The notes beneath the pieces were generated by a model that searched no databases, was not told where the DNA came from, and saw only the letters and a list, made by a program, of their open reading frames with translations. The translations under genes were made by a program, and so were the position numbers. Below, piece by piece: positions 1 through 11,676 of a stretch of 64,000 bases of DNA. Source of the DNA: Molanna angustata (taxonomy: Eukaryota; Arthropoda; Insecta; Trichoptera; Molannidae); contig OY754965.1 of NCBI GenBank assembly GCA_963576475.1, forward strand, positions 1,557,501 through 1,621,500, given 5' to 3'. Numbering within the stretch: the first letter of the stretch is position 1; every line of letters starts with the position of its first letter.

Positions 1-125
1 TCTGATTTGAATTTCAATTTAAAATATATACACAAACAGTCACCCACATTCTCTTTATTTATGGGCTCTACATTTTCCACTGTTGGCTTTTGATTGATAA
101 ATAATTATGATTTTGATGTTGTCAG

Positions 126-299
126 ATACGGTCGTCGGTCATTCAGCCGCAGTGGATCTGCAGAACGTCCTGGTCAACCAGTCGCCACCGATCCTCAGAT
201 GCCTCCCCTCCCCTCACCGCACACTCCCACGCAACTGGACGAGGCCAGGAGAAGACTGGAACAACAGCAGCAACAGATATTGCCCAGACACAGCAAGAG
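126..299 (+). CDS. Axin: Axin exon, pre-DIX linker
   Basis: Acceptor AG at 124-125 and donor GTAAGA at 300. The first base completes a split codon and the last two bases (AG) start the Arg codon finished in the next exon. It encodes a Ser/Pro-rich linker and the [15 protein letters not shown] segment. The exon upstream of it is not in the window. Confidence 0.8.
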
Positions 300-3200
300 G
301 TAAGACATTAAATACAATGGAGAAATTAGAGAGGTCATTAGCATGTTGTGAACATTACTATCCAGTAAATTATTTTATCAATTCCATAATTCTATAGTTT
401 TTGTCTTAACCTCTCGTGTGCTCACGGTACGGATCCGTACCAAGGACATTATACCCCGTCGTGTGCTTACGGTACGGATCCGTACCAAGAGGTATTGTGT
501 TTATTTTTTTCAATTTTAAATATTATGCAAGCAGTAAATAAGTTTTAGATTCGCTTGAATCTAATCCTAATGAATTATTTTACCATAAACAAAAAACATC
601 CGGTCAAAATATGCGACTAATTCGTCATTCAATACCGTTGAATGTTTCGACCAAGTTTGAATGTTTTGTACTGTGAGTCGAAGTTTTGTTTTTGTGGAAA
701 AGAAAGACGTAAATAACTAGAAAATATAAGTTATTGTTATATTTCGTTACTATTTACTAAAATAAAGTGAGTGCGTAAATAAAAATTGTAATTTTGTGTC
801 ATAATTATCGAAAAAATCTTGTTAAAAATTTGAAACGGTAAAAACGAAGTGCGTAGTACAAATTTGTTCGAGTGTTTTCTACGTATAGAAGAGTACTTTG
901 AGTGAACCACTTATTTCATTTTGAAGATAATTTTGTTGTGAACAAATATCCAACAGATTCCAATAAGTTTTTTACAATAAATTCAAATGGTGTGATAAAA
1001 ATATTTTGCAATCGAGAAATTCATCATCAAACAACACACATACAAATGCAAACAAAGATGGCGGCTCCTTATCTGTATACAAAGACGGCCAGGGATATCA
1101 CAATATTTGTTATATTTATTGTTTTTGATTTTGTATACATTTATTTAGCTTGTATACAAAATTTTAGTTACATGACAAATAAATATTCTTTGTTCTATTT
1201 TCACTTTTTACATAACAATTTTTATTATTTTTTTTGGCACCGTTTTTATTATTAATTAATTTATTTATTTATTTCAACTATTTGTACAAATAGTTGTACA
1301 CTGGCGGGTTTATTGCCAAGCGGCAATTTCTTCCAACCAACCAGCCAGAGTTTTTGGCACCGTTTTTATTATTAATTTATTTCAACTTTTTATACAAATA
1401 GTTTTACACTGACGGGTTTATTGCCAAGCGGCAATTTCTTCCAACCAACCAGCCAAATTTTTTGGCACCGTTTTTATTATTAATATATTTATTTATTTCA
1501 ACTTTTTATACAAATAGTTTTACACTGACGGGTTTATTGCCAAGCGGCAATTTCTTCCAACCAAACAGTCAGAGTTTTTGGCACCGTTTTTATTATTAAT
1601 ATGTTTATTTATTTCAACTTTTTATACAAATAGTTTTACACTGACGGGTTTATTGCCAAGCGGCAATTTCTTCCAACCAACCAGTCAGAGTTTTTTTGAC
1701 ATATACTTGTCATCTACACATTTGACTATCCCGTAAACTCGGGTTATAAAAAAATATGTAAATTGTATTTTGTTGCTTTTGTATTTTATTTTGACAGTTC
1801 TAAAGTAATTCTGTCAAAATAAATATTTGCAAAAAAAAAATAGCAACCATTTGTATTATACAATAAACTAAGTATAACTTTATGAGTTATAAAAATTATT
1901 TTTTTTGTCAGTTTTTGACAGATAGTTGTCATCTACACATACTATCCCGTTAACTCGGGTTATATAAAAAATATCTAAAATGTATTTTGTAGCTTTTGTA
2001 TTTTATTTTGACAGTTCTAAAGTAATTCTGTCAAAATAAATATTTGCAAAAAAAATTCAACCATTTGTATTTTACAATAAACTAAGTATAACTTTATGGG
2101 TTATAATTTTTTTTTTGTTTTGACAGATAGTTGTCATCTACACATTTTACTATCCCGTAAACTCGGGTTATAAAAAAAATATGTAAATTGTATTTTGGGC
2201 TGTAAATTTTTTTTGACAATTTTTGTCTATCCCGTAAATTTTATTTATAATTTTTTTTAATGTCAACTGTATTTTGTTCTTTTTGTGCTATTGAATTTTA
2301 TTTTTGACAAATTTTACATATTGACAAAATAAACAAAAGTATTTTTTCTAGTTGTTTGTTTCATTTCAATTATTTATCAAAATAAATGTGTTGTGAATCC
2401 CTGCCGCCATTGTTTGTGAGTCCCTTCTGTAAGGCTCGTCCAATAGCGAACGAGCATTGTGCCAGCGCCATCTTGAAATATTGCTGACCAATACCAAACG
2501 TGCGCCAATTTCAAATTTTACCAATACATACGCAAGTAGTAGACCAAAGACAACCGAAACAAATGTTTTTTTGTTCACTTTTTTATTATTGACTGGTTAG
2601 AAATTTATTACGTCATATGATAGATATTTTTTTCTTCTTTCCAATGATATACAATATGTTGGGAATTTACATCAAGGTCATTTACAAGAGGCAATATCAA
2701 ATTGTACTACTAAAATGGGGTTATGTTCAGTTTATTTGCCCTAAAATCAATTTTTCAATTTAGATTGTGAATTTTTATGTGGTATTTACGAAATACGATA
2801 ACTAACTTGTGTAAAAAAGTGATTTCTAACATCCAAGACCAAATAATTACGTCTTGCGAGTATCTGAAAGTCAAGTTTGACGAAGTATAAAATGGCGTAA
2901 ATGCGTATTTTTTTTGCAGTTTTCAAATCGGAAATAATAACTCATTTTCCTCTAAAGTATTTATTTTCTTTGTATCATATGATTGCTTTATTATCGCTCC
3001 AAGTAGAAAACATGAAAAATCGCGAATTGAAATAAAACATATATTGAAAATTCCTCGTTTATTGAGATGGGAACTGTTACAAGTTGAATTCTATATTCAA
3101 TGGCCTATATAAAATAAATAAAACATGTGTTCACAATAAAAAATATTGTAAAAGGTTGGTTAGTTATCTAGCTTTAGATAATAACCGCAAATTTATTTCG

Positions 3201-6200
3201 TCCCGAAGCATAATTAATTAATTTTCATATAAATGTAAACACCTCCATACGGGCTGTCGAGATAACGATATACCCAAGCAGACGACCATTAAGCAATTTG
3301 CGCACAAGGTCAAACACACCAAGGGTTAACAGAGTTGAAATTGATTTTTAAATTTCCTAATAAAAATTAAAATGTACTCATTATCAATCATTATTAGGGT
3401 ACAAGTAAGTCAACAAAAAAATTGAGGACACACCTTGATTAGAAAAAAAATCAATTACAAAATTTCAGTACAGACAGACATGTGAAGCTATAGAAAACTG
3501 AAATCAGTATAATGTAGATATAAATAACGCCTGAATATTATGCAACATGTATAGCAGTCACAATTCAAGTTAGTGAAGTTAAAGAAAACTGAAATCAGTA
3601 TAATGTAGATATAAATAACGCCTGAATATTATGCAACATGTATAGCAGTCACAATTCAAGTTAGTGAAGCTATAGAAAACTGAAATCAGTATAATGTAGA
3701 TATAAATAACGCCTGAATATTATGCAACATGTATAGCAGTCACAATTCAAGTTAGTGAAGTTAAAGAAAACTGAAATCAGTATAATGTAGATATAAATAA
3801 CGCCTGAATATTATGCAACATGTATAGCAGTCACAATTCAAGTTAGTGAAGTTAAAGAAAACTGAAATCAGTATAATGTAGATATAAATAACGCCTGAAT
3901 ATTATGCAACATGTATAGCAGTCACAATTCAAGTTAGTGAAGCTATAGAAAACTGAAATCAGTATAATGTAGATATAAATAACGCCTGAATATTATGCAA
4001 CATGTATAGCAGTCACAATTCAAGTTAGTGAAGTTAAAGAAAACTGAAATCAGTATAATGTAGATATAAATAACGCCTGAATATTATGCAACATGTATAG
4101 CAGTCACAATTCAAGTTAGTGAAGTTAAAGAAAACTGAAATCAGTATAATGTAGATATAAATAACGCCTGAATATTATGCAACATGTATAGCAGTCACAG
4201 TACGAGTTCGTAAATACAAAATTTCAGTACAGACAGACATGTGAAGCTATAGAAAACTGAAATCAGTATAATGTAGATATAAATAACGCCTGAATATTAT
4301 GCAACATGTATAGCAGTCACAATTCAAGTTAGTGAAGTTAAAGAAAACTGAAATCAGTATAATGTAGATATAAATAACGCCTGAATATTATGCAACATGT
4401 ATAGCAGTCACAATTCAAGTTAGTGAAGTTAAAGAAAACTGAAATCAGTATAATGTAGATATAAATAACGCCTGAATATTATGCAACATGTATAGCAGTC
4501 ACAGTACGAGTTCGTAAATACAAAATTTCAGTACAGACAGACATGTGAAGCTATAGAAAACTGAAATCAGTATAATGTAGATATAAATAACGCCTGAATA
4601 TTATGCAACATGTATAGCAGTCACAGTACGAGTTCGTAAATACAAAATTTCAGTACAGACAGACATGTGAAGCTATAGAAAACTGAAATCAGTATAATGT
4701 AGATATAAATAACGCCTGAATATTATGCAACATGTATAGCAGTCACAGTACGAGTTCGTAAATACAAAATTTCAGTACAGACAGACATGTGAAGCTATAG
4801 AAAACTGAAATCAGTATAATGTAGATATAAATAACGCCTGAATATTATGCAACATGTATAGCAGTCACAATTCAAGTTAGTGAAGTTAAAGAAAACTGAA
4901 ATCAGTATAATGTAGATATAAATAACGCCTGAATATTATGCAACATGTATAGCAGTCACAATTCAAGTTAGTGAAGTTAAAGAAAACTGAAATCAGTATA
5001 ATGTAGATATAAATAACGCCTGAATATTATGCAACATGTATAGCAGTCACAATTCAAGTTAGTGAAGTTAAAGAAAACTGAAATCAGTATAATGTAGATA
5101 TAAGTAACGCCTGAATATTATGCAACATGTATAGCAGTCACAATTCAAGTTCAAAAATACAAAATTGTTCAATTTTATCAAAATAACAAATGAATCAAGC
5201 TGGAAAGTTTAAAAATGCATTGTTATCGGGAATACAAAAATTCTGAATGTTTCACAGCTCTAACTAGTCAGATAGTTAAAAATCGATTCCAAAATCCCAG
5301 TACAGACATGTGAAGTTAAAGAAAATGGTGTAGTAAAAGAACTAAAATTTAAAAGACTAATGCAATACTACTTCATATATTTACCATGTTGCCAGATGTG
5401 TGAGCATAGTTTCAGTGATTTTACAGTGATGTCCAACTGTACTGTCAACATTTGAATCTCCGCCCACACATTTGACAACATGGTAAATATTTTAAGTAGC
5501 GTTGGATAAGTCTTTTAAACTTAGATTCATTTATACCTTGAAAATGCTGAGAAATCTTGGTGTAAATGTTCGAATATGAAAAATCAAATCTGCGAAGAAA
5601 TATTTTTTAAATATTAGTAAAAATTATTACATTAAGCACTAAAATATACATATTTTTGATATTTTAAATTTCAATTTATTTCAGATCGAGTGTTCCCATT
5701 GGCAAGGCCCCCGCCCCTCCCCCTCCTCAGGACCCCACCCCTCCTCCACCCCCCTCAACAGTTGTCGTCTTCACCTTCCTGGAGGAGAAGTTCCCCTACA
5801 GAACAAAGATACCCGCCGCTCCTGTCACACTTAAACAATTCAAAGAGTACCTGCCTAAGAAGGGGAACTATAGGTATACATACAATAATCATTTTATATC
5901 ATCTTTCTTTGATTTTATTTGCTATCCAGAATTAAGATGGCATAACCAATTAGTATTTTATAATATAATACTATGTAATTATTATATTATTACATTTGAT
6001 GATAACGCTCTACTAGTAATTCATTATTTTAGAGATGTTATTTTTACTCATTCATAATTAACAGTGACCCAAATATGAGAATGGTATATTTATGTATACA
6101 TCATCAGTTCCATCAGTCCCGGATCTACAATTTATTATGTAGTCTATTATTATAAATTCTCTAATACCATTTGGTATTACAGAATTAATAACTGTGCACT

Positions 6201-7858
6201 TTATGACAATGTTGGTACAACTGTCAATCATTTAAATATACTGAGTAATGTTGCCATATCTGCAAATTAAGTTCCTCTAATCTCGTATATAAAACTTAAT
6301 AATAAGGAATTTAAAACAAAAACAATCAGAGTTTTAACATGATAGAATGATACATGTGATGTTTAATTATTTTAAACAAAACAAATTACTTTTTTAACTT
6401 TTTGTGCACATTTATGAGAAATAACTTACAAATATTACAAAAGAAAAAAATTAATACCTTATTGCAGGGAATGTCCTGTTTTTAATGTATAACAAGACCA
6501 AATGCAATCATACCATCTTAATTACACTAGAGATTTGTATGAATAATTTTTAACAGATTTTTAATTATCTCAATAGAGACGAAGTTGGAATATTTATTGT
6601 AGGAGAACCGGGAAATCAAGGCACCTACAGGGCTTACGACCTGTCATCGGCTGGTTTACGTGATCACTTTATGCGCTTGCGCAACGTTCACCAATTATGC
6701 CTTTTAATGAGATCCCTATCAATTCAATTTTGAAAGTTCTATATATTGTAATACTGAAATTCTTTTCGCTTGAAAATAAGGAATTTTTACTACAGCCATC
6801 TATGGGTGAAATTATGAACAACAATCTTATTATTTTTATTTATTTTTGTTGGAATGCCATCTATTGAGAGAATTGGTTTTTTGTAAATAATGAAAGCTAC
6901 AATTCTTATATCTGAGGTGACAATGCATTTTTCGCAAACCAGCCAGCCGATGACAGGTCGTAAGCCCTGTAGGTGCCTTGATTTCCCGGTTCTCCTACAA
7001 TAAATATTCCAACTTCGTCTCTATTGAGATAATTAAAAATCTGTTAAAAAATATCTTTGACTCCCGACAGGGAAAAAAATCCAATGTTTGCGCATAATGC
7101 AATAATAAAAATATTCGATGTATGAATAATGTCTCGAAAGTTATCTTCTCTCTCACAGATCACATGTGAGGCTGTTTCTTCCTCTTGTTGACACTTTCTA
7201 CAGTTTGGTTCATCAGCGATCCCTATTATGTAATGGTGTCTCTTCAGATGACAGTGACCAGCGAATAAACCAGTCACTGTTCTCTGCTGAGATTTAGCAG
7301 CTTTCTTGTCCTATTTTTAGAGGGCTATTCAGTGAAATCTTTCGCCTGTCGTTGTCCACAACTGGCCTTCCAGAATTCTCTATGCTGAAGTGTTTTCCAG
7401 TCTTTCATCGATGTTTTAATCATAGTTGCAGATAGGCCAACTGCTGGTTCAGGTCCTATGAAAGGTAGCCCTGATCCCTTTTTGGCTAGCTTATCTGCCC
7501 TCTCGTTTCCTTCTATAACTTATGACCAGGTACCCATACTAGGTGTATTTTGTTGTAATCCCCTAGTGTTTCAAGGCACTTTAGACAGTCCCATACCAGT
7601 TTTGATGTAACCTGGTATGATTCTAGTACCTTAAGGTAGTTTTTTAAACTGAAAATATTTTTTTCATTTGTTACAATATATTATTTGTGACCAAATGGTT
7701 TTACATAATATTTAACTTTGAATATTTTCAGATACTTCTTCAAGACTGAGTGTGAGGAGCTGGAAAACACGGTGATTCAGGAGGAAATATTCAATGACTC
7801 TGATTTCCTACCTTTGTGGGATGGAAAGATAATGGCGCGTGTTAAGAACATTGAGTGA
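126..7858 (+). CDS. Axin: Axin, C-terminal part (three exons, 5' end outside window)
   Basis: Axin is the cytoplasmic scaffold of the beta-catenin destruction complex in Wnt signalling; its DIX domain polymerises head to tail and binds Dishevelled. Coding exons seen are 126-299, 5685-5873 and 7732-7858, with AG/GT borders and matching phase 2 junctions. The first exon carries the conserved [10 protein letters not shown] stretch that precedes the DIX domain in animal Axins, followed by glutamines. The second has a proline-rich linker and then the first DIX strands ([32 protein letters not shown]). The third completes the domain (YFFKTECEE ... [16 protein letters not shown]) and ends at a TGA, as in other Axins. 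The RGS domain and the GSK3- and beta-catenin-binding regions must lie left of the window. Identity follows from the DIX pattern and the preceding motif; Dishevelled DIX is less likely because here the domain is C-terminal. Confidence 0.88.
415..489. repeat. two direct repeats each containing a 16-bp palindrome
   Basis: The word GGTACGGATCCGTACC, a perfect palindrome, occurs at 426-441 and 471-486, within a roughly 30-bp direct repeat of period 45 (CGTGTGCTYAC precedes each). The position, just inside the left terminus, suits subterminal transposase-binding repeats; that role is inferred. Confidence 0.7.
1231..1690. repeat. tandem array, four units of about 108-120 bp
   Basis: Units start at 1231, 1351, 1459 and 1575 with TTTTTGGCACCG and end in CTTCCAACCAACCAG-like sequence. 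Each unit contains TTGCC...GGCAATTTCTTCC, which also appears in the 3' part of the SINE copies at 17763 and 49330. The array therefore looks like a SINE tail plus an AT-rich spacer that was amplified. Confidence 0.85.
1691..2330. repeat. tandem array, three units of about 206-217 bp
   Basis: Units recur at about 1695, 1912 and 2118, marked by TTGTCATCTACACA and TATCCCGTWAACTCGGG. A degenerate fourth copy starts near 2210. The first two units contain a hairpin with 12-bp arms (TTATTTTGACAG / CTGTCAAAATAA, for example 1786-1797 and 1811-1822). Confidence 0.8.
3458..5164. repeat. satellite-like array of 17 units (90 bp and about 120 bp types)
   Basis: The core GCCTGAATATTATGC recurs 17 times between about 3530 and 5110. 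Most units are 90 bp, joined through AATTCAAGTTAGTGAAG. Several are about 120 bp and carry an extra CAGTACGAGTTCGTAAATAC plus ACAGACAGACATGTG segment. The two link types are interspersed, giving a simple higher-order pattern. Units are nearly identical, so amplification is recent. The array lies inside an Axin intron. Confidence 0.92.
5165..5684. other. Axin intron, no distinct feature
   Basis: AT-rich intronic sequence up to the acceptor TTTATTTCAG at 5684. A piece of the adjacent satellite (ACAGACATGTGAAGTTAAAG) recurs near 5300. Nothing else recognised. Confidence 0.6.
5685..5873 (+). CDS. Axin: Axin exon, start of DIX domain
   Basis: Acceptor TTTCAG at 5684 and donor GTATAC at 5874. A proline-rich run ([16 protein letters not shown]) precedes the first DIX strand. 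The final two bases AG form a split Arg codon with the next exon. Confidence 0.88.
5874..6547. other. Axin intron, unremarkable
   Basis: AT-rich intronic sequence between the donor at 5874 and the inverted-repeat element at 6548. No ORF, repeat or RNA structure recognised. Confidence 0.5.
6548..7051. mobile_element. foldback/MITE-like element with about 105-bp inverted repeats
   Basis: The left arm (about 6548-6658) and right arm (about 6934-7051) are near-perfect inverted repeats. Shared words are AACAGATTTTTAATTATCTC, GGAGAACCGGGAAATCAAGG and GGGCTTACGACCTGTCATCGG. The 275-bp interior has no ORF. A diverged single end of the same family lies at 20660-20770 inside an mRpL12 intron. Confidence 0.8.
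7070..7630 (-). pseudogene. relic of a LINE (RNase H and C-terminal zinc-knuckle region)
   Basis: The minus strand encodes [18 protein letters not shown] followed by [16 protein letters not shown], the C-terminal CCHC-like motif of RNase H-bearing non-LTR retrotransposons, comparable to the end of the intact LOA-like ORF2 at 29445-33095. Further right, in broken frames, comes RNase H-like [12 protein letters not shown] sequence. Stops and frame breaks show it is dead. It sits in an Axin intron, antisense to the gene. Confidence 0.7.
7732..7858 (+). CDS. Axin: Axin terminal coding exon, end of DIX domain
   Basis: Acceptor ATTTTCAG at 7731. The exon encodes [13 protein letters not shown] and [16 protein letters not shown] and ends at TGA 7856-7858. 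Its length and end point match the normal C-terminus of Axin DIX domains. Confidence 0.9.
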
Positions 7859-9107
7859 GTGATTGTGAAGTGAAGTGGACACATATATTATATACTATCA
7901 TTTGTTATGTTGTGAACTTTATATTATTATGGTGTACTTATTCTACAGATTACGCAGAATAGACACATTTAAACGGGTATAATTAGTTACTTTCCAACAC
8001 ATCTCTCTCAAATGTTGCGATGATGCATTGCTTTATTTAATTTGTATGCATATTTTATTTTTACACAATTACAATTATTTTTGATATTCTAGTTGAATGT
8101 TTTGGTCAAAGTGAAACAAGTGGCTACCATCTCTCGTCAACATCGCAAAATACTTATTTAAGTTAGAAAATTATTTTGTATCATTACAAAGTTTGTATAT
8201 ATTGTCAAAGGTTTTATTATGTTTCAGGCATAGCAAAATATTGTTGACAGGGCATGCGTGCAACGTGCAATGACTTTTGGTTATTTTCAATTAACGAATT
8301 TTGAAAATTTAAATATTTGAAATAATAAAAATATATTTCACTTGAATATCACGCGACAATATAACACGTATTGTATAGATGTAATTATTTAACATTGAAA
8401 TATAGATCTTTTATACACGTTTAATTTTTAAGAAGAGGAAAAAAAATTATGCCATTTTAAATATTTACGAATGTTTCGCATTTTTTTTATGTTATTTTAT
8501 TTTAACATAAATATATTTATTTCAAATTGTTTTTCACATTTATATTATATTTCAAGCAGCTGTTTTATATGTATTTTTGTGTTTGGCACGAAACAAAAGT
8601 CATTTATCCAATTTATATTTTAATTCAAAGGTCACAGTACCTGTTTTGACTTATTTTATTAACGTCGACTGATGGCTAATAATTATTAAATACCTACCTT
8701 TGTATATTTATGATGGTACCAAACTATATTAACTATATTCAGAAATTAATTATACAGGACATGAAATACAGTTGCTATTAAATATAACATAAAACTATAT
8801 ATCACATTCTAGACGCTATGTACCTATACTTAGGATCTATATTTAGGATCTCTCAGAGACAAGTGGATTGCCGTAAAACATTATAAACATTAAACTGCTT
8901 CAAGTTTAATTAAAGTTGGATCTTTTTTCAATCATTTCCAACAAAAGCGTTATTAATTTTTATATTCTCTGTTCGTACAACTAGAACACACCAAATATTA
9001 TATATCAAAATCCCAGACAATTTATACTGAACTTTATTTTATTTTTACATTACATCAGTCATCTATAAAAATACCAATAATTAGCTGATTGCATTGACAT
9101 TAAAAAT
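7859..9107. other. Axin 3' UTR and downstream DNA
   Basis: AT-rich and non-coding. The first AATAAA after the stop codon is near 8333, but several follow, so the polyadenylation site is not fixed. No repeat or gene recognised. Confidence 0.4.
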
Positions 9108-9164
9108 GCTTTTCTTTTTAATATAAAGAATGACAAAGTCATTCTTTATATTAAAAAGAAAAGC
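9108..9164. repeat. perfect hairpin, 27-bp arms with 3-nt loop
   Basis: Arms 9108-9134 and 9138-9164 are exact reverse complements (GCTTTTCTTTTTAATATAAA...), separated by AAA. They are too long for chance; the function is unknown. Confidence 0.9.
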
Positions 9165-9334
9165 CTTTAAAATTGAGTAAGTATATTTCACCAGTCCTAA
9201 AACTGTGCTGTTATCCTTTATTATTTTTCCTTTCATGCCAAGAATATAGAACCTTTTAGATATTTCTGTTGTTATTGATGTTGGTAACACTGTTATGTTG
9301 ATCTTTACCATCATAAAACCTTCTTTTATCTTAT

Positions 9335-9470
9335 TCTTCGATGGTACTACAGCCTTGGCCTCCTTCAACTACTTCCTCTGTCGTTGTCTTTTCTCGGCTG
9401 CCTCTTTCTTCAGTTTGAAACATGCAGGAGCTATGCTGCATCCCCCCTTATGTCGTCCTCCCATCTCAAT
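9335..9470 (-). pseudogene. LINE 3' end relic
   Basis: The minus strand encodes LRWEDDIRGDAA with later W/R-rich fragments, the pattern of the extreme C-terminus of many non-LTR retrotransposon proteins. Several stops interrupt it. A similar relic lies at 15036-15165. Confidence 0.45.
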
Positions 9471-11676
9471 CTTTTCCCTGATAAATATTATTAAGAGAAG
9501 TCTTCATGTCCTGTATAAATCATTTCTCAGACAAAATAAAATGGATTAATTTGTAATGATATAAAATTGATTTTGGTACCATTATTAAAAATGTTTGTTT
9601 AATTATTATTATAAAATAGATGTAAATGTAATGATGTAAATAAATAGATGTATAAAAGATTAACTTGCCGAATACATTATATATTTTCATTTAGCTTGTT
9701 AGTAAATTTTTGTTTTTACTTAATTTTACGTGGATAACTTATGATAAGTTACGTTTTATATAGAATTATTAATAAGAGAGAATTGCACATCTTGTTACGT
9801 ATATTATATTATAGTATCGTCTATTTAGTGTAAGCTGACAAAACTTAGGTAGGAACCATATTTATTTTGTGGCTGGGCTTCTGCGCTTCCTTTCACTATT
9901 ATATACATATGTCTCCATCTTTCTATAATTTTCATTATTGCAACCCTAGCAATTTCAACCCTACTGCCTTAATAATGAAAAGAATTGGGAAACACAATTT
10001 TCACCCATGTTGTTTAGTCCATGTTTTTGATCAAGTTCTATAGAGTTAAAACATTTTTTTGTGATTAAATAACATTTGATTGAAATATTCATGTTTTTAT
10101 ATAAAAACTTTTTAACAATGCAAATAAATAAAAATAATTATATTTGCTGTTATACAGTTAATCAACAGTGTTATAGATAGTTAGCTTGATGTAATAATCA
10201 ATAGTTACTTAGAGAAGCAATCGATTTTGGTTTCTGAATGATCTGAGCAATTAACTAATTTGCAATAAATGAATGACATTCTGTAAGAGGAAAATGCACG
10301 AATCTTGAACATGTATAAGATGATGTATGAATGTAGATGCATGTCAAGGTAGAAACATTTGGTGTTTGGTCCTCTGAGGAAATGTCATGATGATATGTTA
10401 TCCTTAAAAAGAGTTTTGTAGCTTATTTTTTTCTCTTTATGTGCATGATTCTATATGAGGATTTTTGAGGATTTTCTAGTGCTAACTGTGTTCAGAAACA
10501 GATGATTAGCCTTTACTAAAGTACATATTTACATCTCCCCATCTTATTTTTGTCTCCCATTTCCTCTACGAATTATGAAATTAATTGTAAATAATAAACA
10601 AGCCCGGTCACAAATAATACTTAGTGAAAAAATTGGGTGCGTAAAATTGTGCCTTTATTAATGTTTGCCATTTATCTGAAATGGCCTTGTAAAGAAATTG
10701 TCTATAATAAAATATTAAATAATTTTTAGATTTATTTATTGTTTTACCTGTGACTTGTCCATTTACACCTTGTAATGTTGTCTATTATTTGTTTTTTTAT
10801 CTATTCCTGTATCACCTTAAAACTTTCAGAAATAGAACTTTAATGAGTCAAGATGAATTCATTATGTTTGTTAGTCACACTATTATGTTGTGACATTCAC
10901 AAGTTATGTTTGTTATATTTGTTGTCACATTCACAAGATATGTTAATTATTTTTAGATAAAATAATAATGTTCTCTAAACATTCACAAGATTGTGGACAA
11001 GTCACCGGTCACAATAAATAATATTGTCATATTTTATTTCCTGGTAAATAATGCTGCATGTATAAGTTATGTTTTAATAATTTCTTAAGTCACATTCAGA
11101 CAAAATTAAACGCAATTTGTAAAATATATAAATACATAGGAAAGAGAAAAATAATGAAGATATTGTAGTGTTTACTCTCTTTATCTTGTTCAATATAAAA
11201 ACATCCTCTTATTATTTTAAAATAATCCTTTGATTATATTGACAATTTTTTATTTTATCACACTTGATATGCTAAATTTTCCTAATAAGAAAAACTATCA
11301 CATAATAATTCATTTAATTGAAAACATGTACTCTTTTATTTGGACACAAGTAAATACATTGTTGGTCACAAAATCAAATAACCTATTATAAATATCACCA
11401 TTGATTGAACATTGAAATAAGACATTTACATTGATTATTCCATCAACTGTATTAACATGTAAATGGAAATGTTATGAGTGGTGCTAAGAGGACATACAAA
11501 CCCAAACACCCCAATTAATAATAAAATCAAAGTGAATGACAGATAAAGTTTATTCATTTCAAGTCAGGTTTGTTCTTAAAATGCAAAAAATCAACAAATT
11601 TTGGGTTTACGATAATTTAAATCACATATAAACTCTTTTTAACGTATGTTATAGTTACCCTTACTAACACAAACTC
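9471..11676. other. intergenic AT-rich DNA
   Basis: No gene recognised. 10310-10400 resembles the degenerate 3' end of a LINE family seen again at 54908 and 62440 (ATGTCAAGGTAGAAA, TTTGGTGTTTGGTCCTCT). The rest is simple AT-rich DNA. Confidence 0.45.

Larger units (their letters stand above)
406..3329. mobile_element. putative non-autonomous piggyBac-like element in Axin intron
   Basis: TTAA at 406-409 and TTAA at 3326-3329 bracket ends that are imperfect inverted repeats: CCTCTCGTGTGCT on the left, and CCCTTGGTGTGTT on the right when read inward on the other strand. TTAA targets and CC-starting termini are known for piggyBac. The left end also resembles the better-supported element at 12772. 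No transposase ORF is present. The interior holds two palindromic subterminal repeats, a 4-unit array and a 3-unit array, then about 1 kb of AT-rich DNA with no recognisable feature. The right boundary is the weaker one. Confidence 0.4.

Noticed and set aside
902..1255. 117-codon ORF in the Axin intron
   Set aside because: Low-complexity, Phe/Tyr-rich translation of AT-rich DNA running into the tandem array; no transposase motif.
3458..5164. Regular direct repeats that could look like a CRISPR array
   Set aside because: Units are contiguous with no unique spacers, the genome is eukaryotic, and no cas genes are present.
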